Shown in pieces: positions 24,979 to 37,262 of a DNA stretch of 64,000 nt. The DNA is taken from the NCBI GenBank assembly GCA_014338405.1, contig JTDE01000125.1, forward strand, positions 142,479-206,478, in the 5' to 3' direction. The stretch comes from Paragonimus skrjabini miyazakii (taxonomy: Eukaryota; Platyhelminthes; Trematoda; Plagiorchiida; Troglotrematidae). How positions within the stretch are numbered: the first letter of the stretch is position 1; the number at the start of each line of letters is the position of its first letter. Below the pieces are notes generated by a model. That model was not told where the DNA came from, searched no databases, and saw only the letters and a program-made list of their open reading frames with translations. Position numbers and translations under genes: made by a program.

Positions 24979-27900
24979 TGATGTGTGTATAACCCACAAG
25001 CCTGTCTGTTCTATAAGGGCTCATTGGAAACACAGGCTTAGTTCACCGTCTTATTCGAGTTTGTGATCAGCAATGTTCTCTCCTACTCCCTCTGAGTTTT
25101 GCTTCAATGTCGTTATTACTCTACCGGAACGTCAAGTTGACCGTGACATGCTGGCATTAAACAAGAAGGGTTCATTTGTACAGCATCTTAAAATTGCATG
25201 TCTATCTTTTTTTGATGATATTAAATTTGCCAATTTATATAACAGCTCAGCCTAGGCATCATTCTTATAAGTAGCAATACATGAATGGTTTTATGCTCAC
25301 GTTAACATCATTTTTACATCATTGTTATGGCGACGTTTGTTCTTCATAACCTCTTTCGGTAACGTACTATACTTAGAAAAAATAAAAGCCAAACAAATTG
25401 CCACTGTGTTGTGCTAATTTAGAAAGCTTATATATATCGCGTATGTCGTTTCCAATGGGCAATCATGTGGGGTTCTTGGTATATGGTTCCGAGTAAGACG
25501 GGGAGGTCATAAGTCTCATAAGTTTGCACAAAATCGATTATCCGACGGATGAATGATGGTGAGCATGAATCACCTACAAATTCGGCAATAAGTTGGTTCT
25601 TTTGAATAAAGGTACAGCAAGTCGAGAATACTTTTGCTTCCCTTTACATTAGCCCTGAGCCGACTTACCGACGTTGACCTTGACTACTTGTTCTGTTCGA
25701 AAGTGGTATCTTCATCTACCAGTTTCGCGGGCTATGTGCTTGAAACTGCCACCTCCATTTGTTTTGTGTAGTTAGTTACAAGGCCAAAACATCACCTCAT
25801 TCCCATTCAAATGGAATATACTTTCACGATTGATCCTTCGTTTATTTCTGCGTTTGGAACGACGAAAGGAATTAAAAATAGAAAAAATCTGTGAATATAT
25901 CCAAAATAATTAAATCTGCACGCAAATTTCACTTTTGTCTCACTTTTCACTAACATCCAAAGTTACTGCGCCAGATTCTTTATTGCCTGCTTTTAAGAAA
26001 AGGATTTATATGAGGAATTAACGTTATGTTCTGCAACATAAATAAGACTGTTATAAATTTACTATATTTTGTAGTAACGCAGGTTGGTTGAGTTTTCATC
26101 CTAAAGAACTTCACATTGGTTCAGTTGAGTTAATTACCAGCAAACTGGTTCCTATTCTTGCGGTATTTGTTGATGACTAACTATGCACGGTCTATCTGGA
26201 ACAGGGCTAGTCGCTGCATTTCCGATCGTCACGACAGAGGTCCCGATTTAGAACAGCTTGTGTAGCATAAATAAATTGGACTGGTTTTTGACATCTTTGA
26301 GGTCAGTCTTTTTCTGTTAGATGCCTTTCATGAGTCTTCATTTTCGGAGCAACATTTGTGAACGCTAAACCTCTGATAGTAATCATTCCACATTTTTGGA
26401 CCCCTTCTATGTATAAATAACATTCTAGAATCTGTTACATCGATAATCTGCCTATTCATAATCCTAGCGGCAAATGATGATAGAAATGTGATAGGGAAGC
26501 TCATTTCCGACCGAAGGAATGGTACAATATGACTTCTGTGGTGATCATCCTGACCAACTGTCAACTGATAGGCTGGAGTAAATTGGGACAAGAGGTACGT
26601 TCATGATCCAGCTCGGAAAAGAGTGTTTTTGACCGAAAGTTAATTTTGAAGTTAACTTGTAATCAGTGGATGCTCATCCGGGTGCACTCTGACCGGCTTC
26701 ATTGTGCGCCAATGAAACCCACAAATAGTGTGCTCTATGTTGAGCGCTTTCTGTCAATTGTGTTCATAGCTGCCACACTGTTAGACATTTCACCCAATGT
26801 TTTAAGCTTACTACGCACCGAATCCAAAGTTAGCGCGTTTACGACCGTGTCTAACCGAAGGTAAGTAGCCAATGTTTATAGAAAATGTTAGATACGTGTG
26901 GAATGCACAAAATTATAAAAATCAAGCAACTTAAACGACACGAAAATCAATAACTGAAACCACGGTGTGACGAACAGAATCCAGTTCAATGGTTTATCAG
27001 CAGGTAGCATACCAGCATTTACCAGAACTGCAGAGACAATAACGTTGCTTTTATTCCAGCACCCCACTTGCGTTGTCATGTTGGGAAAGCATGTCTGTAA
27101 CAGCGCCTGCGAGTGTGAGATAATGACGCTGTCGTAACAGTTGTTTTGCTCGTTGACTAACCTCACTTGAAGTCAGTTAAGCAGCCAGAAGTGTGTGGAC
27201 AGTAGTTTATTGTCGATAAATGATAAAACGTATTCAATCGTTCAATTTGAAAATAATCGATAGTTAAGACGTTTGACTACGATATTGCCTCTTGTTTTGC
27301 AGTTGAGCATGGAATAAGTGGCGATATGTCACTTGTGTCCATTGCGTTACTTGCTGAAGTGGTCAGGCTTAGTTGTAGACAGCGATACCCGGTTTGCGTA
27401 TTAAGTGTATAATGTGGTTTGCAAATGCCTCAAAGGACAGAACACTGGAGGAACCAAAACATGAGAAGAGCTAAACCTAATTGCAACCAGTGGTCATTTC
27501 GAGTCTTCAGCAGATGGCCTTCAGAAAGTATTAGGAAAACAGAGCGGATAGATGGAGTGTACTGAGCGGTTAGTTTCAATCGTTGATTGTTTAGCCAATT
27601 CATTATAAGCTATTGATTGACACATTTTCATGGTGAATTAAACACTTCCACTGTACGCCACTGTCCCGGTCAGCTATTGTACTGGGAAGTGGTTGATTGC
27701 GTCGAGTCTATCCTCAAGCATAGTGTGTTGTTCGTAGACCTCTACGCTACTACCCACCCCGGACATTATTTGCGCAAGCCTGGAGGTCAGGATCGGTGGA
27801 TTACTCCGAGCGTTTCAGCCCTACCCTCGGGAGTCATCGTACTGCTAGTTGCATGGCTATCATTGTAGCACTCAACCTATGCGGTCTTCCGGATAACGAC

Positions 27901-30900
27901 TGTTGACGGACAGGGTCAAACGAGAGGTGTTGTCCGTGTGCATCCTACGCCGTATAAACAAATTCACGCTCTCAGTTTTTACCATGAGCATGTCAGCCTG
28001 CGCCTCCGTCAGTTTGACAGCAGGATACAGGTATACCAGCTTTGATTACCCCATTCACTCGGTGTATCTGTGTTCTCCCATCTCGTCAGACCCATACAAT
28101 CGGCTTTGCTATGTACGTATTATTGGTGCGACCTCATTCGTCGTTGAAGACAGTGACCTTACTGGAACATCGATGTGGTATGCGGACGAGCAACAGTGAT
28201 ATCGAGACATTTGAGACTGTAAAAAGTTTACTTTTTCTTTCCGGAAGGGTCTCACTCAAAAATCTTTCTAAATGCAATCAACTATCAATGACTTTCAGGT
28301 TTTAGATAACCAGACCCAGTAACGTATCTGTAATCAACTAGCTGTACTAACATAACCAGGTTTGACTTCATCAGATCACAACTAAACCAATCTAGATGAT
28401 GGTCACAGATATGTCAATAGTGATGCGATCAACGCAGCAGATACTAGAGGACTGAGCGGAGTATGTAATCAGGAAGGTTGAACAAGTACGTTCATCTATA
28501 CTTCGACTTTAATCTCAAAATGTTAACGGAATTGAAATGTACATCTAATTTGACAACAGGTTAACGGCAGCGGAATCTTTTCGTATGACCGGTTCAGTCG
28601 ACACATAACCTTTGAAGGCTATCGCGATGCGCTTCGCTTTCTTTCTGGTTAATAGGAGTTATTTTTTCCCATCAAGCTCAGCCATTTTTAACAATACTAG
28701 TGTGACTATGGGCTTTCATTTATTCTTAATCTATTCTTTTGTATACATTCATACGGATTGGTCAAGCTATTTGTGGAATAGTCGCTGTAAAACAAGCAAT
28801 AATCAACGGCACAATAATAGCAGACTTGATCGTTTGCTCTAATTTCGTCATCTTCATTGATTCATTTCATCCAAACAACATAGTAACCGAGAGCAATAGG
28901 GTTCCACGGTGGAACAACAACTAATCTCAACATAATACATCTTCACAACTGAGCCCGGTGTACACAGAAGCGTAAATGTCAGACTTCCGAACAACCGACC
29001 TCCATTCCAACAGGGTCTGTTCAGTTGTAGTCTTAAACACCCCGGTACCCTGCTTGATCTGACCTCATTACTCCCCTTTCCCACTTTGTTTATTTACTTT
29101 TTGATAACTATCAAACTGCTCTAATTAACTCTGGCGATTGGCACTATCTTCTTTACCGCATCGGCGAACTTTCAGAATTTGGCAACCAGAAAACACAAGA
29201 AAAGAAAAGAAATTGTAAAATGTAGTAATTGACAATATTCACATCCCTTCTACGTTACGGTCTTCCCAATAATCACTGTACCCTTCCCATTCAAAACAAT
29301 TTGTTTTTAAAGAAAGGCTCAGTTACAAATTTTTAAACGGCACATCCAATTCCTTCTCGTTTGCGTACGGAAGAGTTGGTCACGCAAACACACATGTACA
29401 CATATCGATCGATCAAAATGTCCGTTTGTGAACTTGTAAGCCAAACGCGACCTGTGTAGGACAGCATTGGCCTTGTCATCCACGCGAAACGCTTCTGCTT
29501 CCGCGTGCCACAATCTTATCGATCCTCGACTTCAAGGGTTTGTTGGTATGCCCTGTGCGGATAAATTTTATTTTCACCGTCTTAAGCGGTCCGTTCTCCC
29601 CAAATCAATAAGCGCGTTTGATTGGTGCATTCCCGTGTGTGGCAGTACATTCTGAATTAACTTGACACACTTGCATACCCGATAGCTGTATCGGCAGTCG
29701 TCATGGCACTTCTGACGACGGGGTCGGACAGGAGAACCACTTTGTCGTGTATAGCACGCGGTTGTGTGTAGGTGTCTTGCACGCAAGCACTTTATGTGTG
29801 TCAAAAACCGCATGTCTGCCGCACGTTCGGATATTGCCCAAACGGTGTGTGAACAATGGAGTGCTGTTACGCCCATCTGCACCTAAACCCACGCAGTTCT
29901 AAATATACACGTGCACTCACGAAAGCACAGACGCACATACGCACTTCGCTACCCTTGAACAACAGAAACAAAACGAAGAGAATTCGATTTTTACGCTCCC
30001 ACAGGCATTGTGTATGTCAATGCTGGTCTGGCGATAGCCAAACTTAGACGAACCACTGCCAGTCGACTCAGGACTGGAACATATCTGTACGGTTATCGCT
30101 TCTTTTGACCTGAGTAAACAAGACGAGTCTCGATCTCCGATTTTCGACGACGTCTCCTTTATCATTCGTATTTGTCTTTCGGATTACTGCGAATCCTTGT
30201 TAGAAAGCTTGAACTGAAGATCAAGGTAAGTTCCGTCAGATGTAGAAAATTAATTTTCTTTCGACTTGTATCAGTTATTAAAATAACGTATATTATGTAC
30301 TCCCGACCATCTAGCACCCTTGCTCCCTCACCCCACAATCGGCCATTTGGACATAATACACAAAATTTATAATATTCGCCGTTATAACAAAGGTATTTAG
30401 TGTTTACCTATTGTGCACTTATGGGAAGATGTGAATGTATCGTTGTAAATATTATAAACAAGCCGTTGCAGTTCATTTTAGACAAGTTCATACTGAACCT
30501 TCCTCCACAAACAGTTTGGTTTTTACAGAATTTTAGCCGAGTTTAATCAATTAATTTGGTAGAGATAAAATGTATTTGAGCGTGTAACTTAATTGTCTGG
30601 AATAATTTATGTAACAAAATCCAATTTCCATTAAAGGACCCATAAAAAGTATTTAAAATTGTTACTTAAACTGTATGCTCGAGTGACATTTTGTTCATTC
30701 TTGGCATTTGCTTACAAGAAGTGAAAACCAAGCAGATAGAAAAACTAGGTGTATGTCAGCAAACTAGGTAAGTCGACAATAGCCTGTCAACCCCACAGGT
30801 GTGTGTGGCACTTGTTTGGATATCTGAAGACCGCTGAATGAATAGATAAACTGAGTAGCCAAATAAAGGGCTAAACTGCTGGTAGATAAAAGAAAGAGTA

Positions 30901-33644
30901 GTTAAACTTTTATGCGCAAATTAATTGGCCTTCCAAGGAAACGAACGGATGATCGTTGGATTCATGATGAGAAATTAAAAGCCGTAGGTTCTTATTAGCG
31001 TCAAGCAACCAGGGAGCTGTGCTTGAATTGGATATGAAGAAAAAGAAAACATTAGTGACAATAAATTTATGCTCGGGCGGATAGTGCTACTTTCACTGTT
31101 AACTGCCTCTGGATGTACGTGGATTGCGTCTTCAGATGTGTGAGCAGCGCTTTGGAAAAAATTAAATAACGGTTGTTTAAGGCTTAAAAAACAACGAAGC
31201 CCGTTCTGAAATCAACTACGTTGTGAAATTCATGCAAGTTCCTCATTATGACAATTTCTGCAACTTCAAAGATGACAGTTAAATATCAGTTATATCATCT
31301 ACTGACTACAGTCCGCTCGCGAAACAAAATGTCTGAAAACGATTAGTTTGGCGAATGCTGATACTAGGTTCTTTTTAGGGGTTGGAGTTTCGTGAGTAGC
31401 TGAGTACTACACAGTGAGATAACCTGCTCTCTAAATTCCCACATCATAGCCGGTGTACGGTACAGACGTGTTTACGGAACTGTGATATTGTTCTGACGAT
31501 GTGAAGAGTATCAGCTGTTTTGGGAGGCTTACGCCTGAAACGTATTTCGTGTCCGTCTTAAATAATAACTTCGTTTGAATGGACAAATATCTTCTGTTGT
31601 GTATAGTAACTGAAGCGTTCTTCAAGGTGGAATGTTTTCACGTTTTCTTTCCTGTTTAATATAATGGGTTGCTTTCACTGGATAAACTGGTTAGATTTTT
31701 TACATTCACGTGGTAGTTACGTTTCGTTTCTGCATGATAGGCTTGCAGCCTTGTTAAGTCGGTCTGTTCCTCATATTTCTTTCCTGAAGAACCAACGTTA
31801 TCTTAATTTTTATACCAACTACAACCTACTTCCTGTTACTTCTGAAGGCATTTCTAGGCGTTCTCTCTTCTCACAAATTTACGTGATCACTTGATACAAG
31901 AACCCTTTTCTAAGTGGGAAACTTGTTTTTATGTTTTACACCTCCAAGTCTTATTAGTCGCTGATTCACTGTTTTATTGTCCCTTGTATTCTCCCACAAT
32001 GGTTATAATCCCGTTACTTCTATCGTTTTGTTTACATTTTCCATGAAATACAGTGCACTTTTGATATGCTTGTTCTAGAACATTTCTACATGTTACGTTG
32101 AGTTTACTAAATTTACTATTTACAAACACTTCATCGCTGGCGACGAATTTGATAATATCATCTTTTATGATCCTGCGCGTCGTCTCTTTCTGTTTTTAGT
32201 CGTTTAACACATTACACACAATAGCTTTTGGTTACACCAACAACATCTTTAAACAATTCCTTCACTCGCTATCTCGCCGATTGACTGCGATTCATATTTT
32301 AAATCTTTATATAGAAATTTCTCCTGTTGCTGTCGTTATATATTCGTGGCGAAAATTCACTCTTCAGACGAATGTAATTTTACTCAAGTTTACTTGAAAA
32401 ATGTATAATGAGACTTCACCACAGTACCACTGTTCAGAAATATTATCGTGAACTCATAGTTAAGGTGCCCACAATGTGCGCAACTTCGGGAGTTGAAAGA
32501 TTAAAGGAGAACGTCCAGTGGTTTGAGACAGCAGCGCACAAGAATGTTGACTAACAACATCATTGCACCCTTCTGCCTTGTGTTCAGAGCCCTGTACTCG
32601 GAGATTTACAGTTTGTAAACTACGTGTGATGATTCACGCCTATACACCGTCCAAGACAAATTATATCCGTTAGAGAACCTCTAATCGACGAAAGCTGCGT
32701 GTAAGAAAAAATAGGATTTTTGAGAAATGACTCTTCAGCAAAAAATTTGAATAATTCAAATAACCTAACTTTTGTTAACATTTGAAGCTGAATCGGAGTT
32801 TACGGACGTTGATGCAGATGCTGCCGTATGCGGATGTGATATATTATTCTGTAAGTTATCACTATGGTGAATGCCATACTGGTTAGCTCATGTCTCCAAC
32901 ATATTGCATGTAAACTTAACTGTCAGTGGTTATAACAATTGGTTTCTTGAGGTGTTCAAACTCAGAAAAAGGAACCTGACAATTGGCCTCTCGTGTTCAA
33001 GATCAACTGGATGCTCCACGTAAATGGGTTTCTGCTTGACTGAACTCTTTAGTCAGCAGTAGGCTGAACAAACTGCAAATACCCGTAAGAATTTAAATAA
33101 AAATCCGGGTTTTTTTTAACATAGGCCGCTGTTGTTATGAGGGCATAGTGATTACCAAGGTGGACGTGTAGTTTATACCTTGTTCCGTTAGTGTCATTTC
33201 ATAGGAGAGCACCGTTCAGCATGGGTTTACGGTTTACACCAACGAAAACTGCATAAGCACGAAGCAACACTTACACATAATGTCATGATTCACACCCCAA
33301 AATCGGAGCTTCCTTGTAACCGCTTTCAAAATTTAGGTTCAAAAAACGTTTACGCACCAAAAATTTCATCTATTTACGCTTGTTTTGACAAAGAACTAGC
33401 AGTCGATGTCAGCCGGTTTTTAGCCGTAACGACTAAGATTACCAAGGCATACACAGCTATATGTTTCACAAAATTGCGATGTTCTAACTGAATAAGTTTA
33501 TTCACACTAGATAACGTTTTGTTTAAAGGAACGTTACCCCCAGGAACGGTTTCATGTTGTATGAAACATGACGCTCGAACAGATCACTCGATTGTGCGCT
33601 GCTGCTATTGAGCGAGTTCTCACTGTTTAGTTTATCTAAACCAA
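24979..33644. other. No recognisable gene
   Basis: About 8.7 kb without a supportable exon. Frames reach about 100 codons (minus 29574-29882, plus 27903-28199) but have no recognised domains and overlap rival frames. The part from about 31.6 to 32.4 kb is strongly T/C-rich on the plus strand and is noted separately. Confidence 0.45.
31640..32400. other. T/C-rich stretch with strand asymmetry
   Basis: By eye the plus strand here is dominated by T and C runs (ttt, ctt, ttc) with few purine runs, unlike its neighbours. A similar bias appears around 42.2-42.9 kb beside the second gap. Such skew can mark old minus-strand A-rich coding sequence, as in retroelements. No motif confirms this, and base counts were not computed. 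Confidence 0.35.
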
Positions 33645-35020
33645 ACTAAATTGACACGCTGGTTAGTCACCATTCTGACTCCATTAAAACAAAAGCCCCA
33701 GGTATCTCCCATTAAAGGCACTTTTGAATTGATAAGTGACTTAGCTAACATCAACCTTGCCAATGAGTTGATGTGCTCCGTAGACGTTCAACCACTGTTC
33801 ACGAATGTCCTACCATACGAAAAAATGTGTTATCCTTGTGAGTTCGATTACACGAGCCACCTTACTCTACTTATGTCTAGCGACGTTCTGAAGGAATCAT
33901 CAGAGTTGTTAATCGGCGCTACGGCCAAGTAGATGGGATAGTTGTGAGAAGTTCACTAGGGCCCATCTCAACAGACTTTTTCATTTTAAGGATTGAGCAC
34001 GAGTTAGCTGCAGATATAACGAGTCTCATACTACAAACGCTACATTGACGCTACACTAGTATTGCGCTCAAATATTTGTCATCCCATTCTGAAGGTAACG
34101 TGTGAATTTGAGACTGATAATCATATGCCGTTTCTAGGCCTACTCATTTCATTAGAAGAGCTGTCTATAAGAAATCCACGTGATCTGGTCAGTATCTGAA
34201 CTTTAGTAGTTTTACACTCGTCCATCAGAAACGCGCACTGGTGAACACACTATTCTCGCGACCAGGACGAATCTGCACACAGCACAGTTTTGCGGAGGAA
34301 TTAGACGTGACCACGTCTGTGTTACGATCTAGTGGTTCTCCAGAAAGGTTCACAGGAATGCATAGTAGACCAACACCACCATCCGATCCGGTTGTCACTG
34401 TGAGAAAGAATAAGGTTTGCATAGAATTGCTTTTTAAAGGCAATCACATTGTGCACCAAACAACACAAAGACTGATTAACTCGATTAAACGAACATTCAA
34501 CTCAGCCGAACTTTGTGTATTAGCTCCAACCCAGAATCTGCTTGCTCCTTCAGTCAAAGGAGATCAACCTGTCGGTGCCACCTCACACTGTATCTACCAA
34601 TTGACATGTAACTGCAGAGAAAGTTGTATAGGCAGAACCGAGAGGTGCTTGATCTCCAGAGTGAAGGAACATTTGCCTAAACAGGTGCAGAACTCCGTAT
34701 TACCGAAGAACGGTAATGTCATTGAAACACGCAAGCAGCCAGTGTTCGCAGTCGTAAGATACATCCTGACCACTGGTCACCTCATCGATCCAGCTTGTGT
34801 ATTAATAATCCTATTGCGTCATTCCAAGTCAAGATTCTTACGGTTTGCCGAGGCTGTCGCAATCGATCGACTGAAGACGGCCTTGTGTTCCGAGATAGTT
34901 TTTCGTGAACTTGACCCTTGCTTGGACTTAGTGACCTTTCAGAACCCACCTACCGACTATCGATTACATTCCCTTAATTTGACACAAAAACGCCCAATCA
35001 TGGTATTATATGTTTGGTAG
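33645..35020 (+). pseudogene. Penelope-like element: broken RT plus GIY-YIG endonuclease
   Basis: Plus-strand pieces occur in the order of a Penelope-like polyprotein. RWLVTILTPL begins near 33657. SVDVQPLFTNV at 33777-33809 is RT motif A with its Asp. YGQVDGIVVRSSLGP starts at 33920 (motif B region). YIDA at 34041-34052 stands where the catalytic YxDD should be. MPFLGLLISLEE is near 34120, then a thumb-like YLNFSSFTLVHQ near 34195. Frameshifts fall at about 33.89, 34.03 and 34.15 kb. From about 34196 a single frame stays open to 35020 (259 codons from the 34241 GTG alone). It encodes the linker and a GIY-YIG endonuclease: CIY at 34589-34597, CIG (for YIG) at 34625-34633, and RVKEH at 34658-34672 with the family's conserved Arg. 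Penelope-like elements insert through this nuclease. The RT is certainly dead. The endonuclease frame may be open by chance or recent decay. Confidence 0.85.
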
Positions 35021-35192
35021 TGACAAGTCAATACGAATTGCTTGCATCCACCATTCTTCGTGTCCAAACTGTTTTCTTAAACCAAACCAGCTACCGTAAT
35101 ATCATCGTGTATTTGCGAGCCGATCTCAGTCTTTCGTAAAATGAGAGACAGCTATGTACAACTTAAGTATTCTGGCTTTAGGCCTAAATTTA

Positions 35193-35221
35193 TTATTGTT
35201 CACAAAGTTATTGTTCACAAA
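35193..35221. repeat. 15-bp tandem repeat, two copies
   Basis: ttattgttcacaaa at 35193-35206 recurs at 35208-35221 with one intervening G. It lies about 170 bp past the end of the Penelope-like reading frame. Probably replication slippage. Confidence 0.75.
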
Positions 35222-36394
35222 TCCAACAACACTACGATGCATCCACACAGGTGTTTTAACAACACAGTGTCTTATTTGTGGCGTGTGAATCCTTTATTAA
35301 TATGTTCACACTTAGTATCGTAACATGGCATAACATTCTTATGGATTTATGTGTGTGTACAAAACTGAGAAAGACGTTTTCTTATGCGTTCTTATCGCTG
35401 TGATAGTGGTGGAATGAACTGTGTTGGACGGTTTATACACATGGAATTGAACAAATAGAACGCGTAAGCCTATTAACGAGCAACCATACCATCAAGCTAT
35501 CACAACATTCAGATAGAAATGTGTAGTTCTGATGACTCGTGGGGGCGTTTTAGAAGGATGGCGAGGAAGCTTACTGTGTGGGCTATCTCCCACATACTCG
35601 CAGCTGGTTCGCCCTTGATCGAAAATTTGAATGGATTACAAATGCAAGAAAGTTCTGCCTTATACAATCAATTTTCCTACTGATACTATACGGTTTTAAA
35701 GAGTGACTACATGAGCGTTTACCACTGTTTAGTAGGTAAATTTCTGCTGGTGAATTGTCTGGCATATGTAAGATCTTTTAGGCGATGTTCTCTAGTGTCC
35801 CCGACTTCTTTGGTCATTGAACTTTCCTGAGCAACATCACTATTCCAATGATCCTTCCTTGGACCCCTTTGAAATGTACCAAATCGCTCCAAAGATAAGG
35901 ATGAAAACTCGCCTGGTCCATTTCAAGTGAGTTAAAAAGAAGGATTAGGTGAGGTGAACATGACGCAATAGGTTCAGAATAGGAGGTTACACCAACCATC
36001 CTCAAAGGCAGTTATCGTCACTTGTAATTTGGCTGCCACAACCACACAATATATAGACGAACACACTGTTTACCACTGGAGTTCTTTTATATCAGTCGCT
36101 TGTCGATATCAGTAGCACGTTGCATCCATTGTAGTAGTCAGCAAAACTTTACTATAGAAACTGACTGACCTTACATGTGTGCATGCCAGATAACAAATTT
36201 TATTCTTGAGCAGTTGGTTCCAACCGTTCTGTGGAGTTTCCATGGAATCCTTACACTCTACACCTTGCCAGGATTTTTTCTTCGACGTACAATGGCGAGG
36301 GTGATTTGAAAAATCGTGTGAACAGCGCAGAACCCAGAAAAACTCTTGTGGAATGCAACCACTGAGAGCGGACTAGTTGGATAACGGTGTATTG
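35222..36394. other. No recognisable gene
   Basis: Only short frames of about 60 codons on either strand. The left part may contain the 3' untranslated end of the Penelope-like element, but no boundary or target-site duplication is evident. Confidence 0.4.
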
Positions 36395-36455
36395 CAAATG
36401 ACACAGAACCACTGTCCGATAATATAATATCTAACCGCCTGAGCTACGACTATCC
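36395..36455 (-). repeat. Degenerate tRNA-derived SINE head
   Basis: On the minus strand, tcgtagctcaggcggttag (complement of 36431-36449) is a good A box/D-arm. ggttctgtgtc (complement of 36400-36410), about 40 bp downstream, is a decayed B box. There is no complete cloverleaf. It differs from the three-copy family at 6 and 50 kb, so it is either another SINE family or a tRNA pseudogene. Confidence 0.45.
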
Positions 36456-37164
36456 AAGACTATAATTACGGCCTTTCTGTAAAATAATAGAATGACCAAT
36501 ATCCCTTTTGGAAAAACTGTTGTAGATCAGATCTGCCGGTGGTCATGTGTCAATGGCTTCGATCCAAACGCCATGAAACTCAGTCGTTTTTATCAACCCA
36601 GACGATCCCCGTAATAACTGATACATCTTACTTAAAAATTCTGTCATCTGTCACCTCGGCTTTGAGAACCACTTACCAAACCCTGGTTACCTTTTAGGCT
36701 TATTAGTAGGCAAGTTGCTGAGACCTCCTTACGTCCACTTATAAGGATAGATGTTGGTGTTGGCTCTATTCCTGCCTTCGATAGACGATCAAATTACACC
36801 GAACGGCCAACAAAAAACAACGTTGTTTATAGTAAGTCACATACACGGACTTTTATAAGGGTTGTGGATAATAAGTAACAATCAAGTGACTTGAATGCAG
36901 GTAACCAGGCAATGCCTGCCAATTTTGTTGTGTGGGCTGTTAATCCTCTGTTTGATGGTTATGGTATTTGGATGCTGGTTAATGTTTGAAAGGGCTTGCT
37001 ATTGTCTTTACACCATCTAGGCGTCAGTCTTTTAATCCATAAAATGAAGCAGCGGTGTGGACCTAGCTATTCCGAACACATTCACAGTTGCTCGCCAGTT
37101 TCTTGTTCACACGTACACTTTGACCAGCCCCTTTTGAAAAAAGCACTAAACTCGGGGCTCGCTC

Positions 37165-37262
37165 AAGTTACAGCCCGTCAGTAGTAAGCATCCTTCCCAC
37201 GGCATGGATTTAAAATCCGACCCTTGTACCTAGGAGACAACTATGTCAATCACTACACCAAT
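37165..37262 (-). repeat. Possible tRNA-like SINE relic
   Basis: The minus strand reads tggtgtagtgattgac (complement of 37245-37260), resembling a D-arm/A box. About 25 bp downstream a self-complementary ggattttaaatcc replaces the T-arm (complement of 37206-37218). The A-box to B-box order and spacing resemble a tRNA, but the B box has lost its consensus. Assignment is tentative. Confidence 0.35.

Noticed and set aside
24605..25033. Long frame on the minus strand across the N gap
   Set aside because: It passes through 100 N and exists only because unknown bases cannot encode a stop; the gap is probably artificial.
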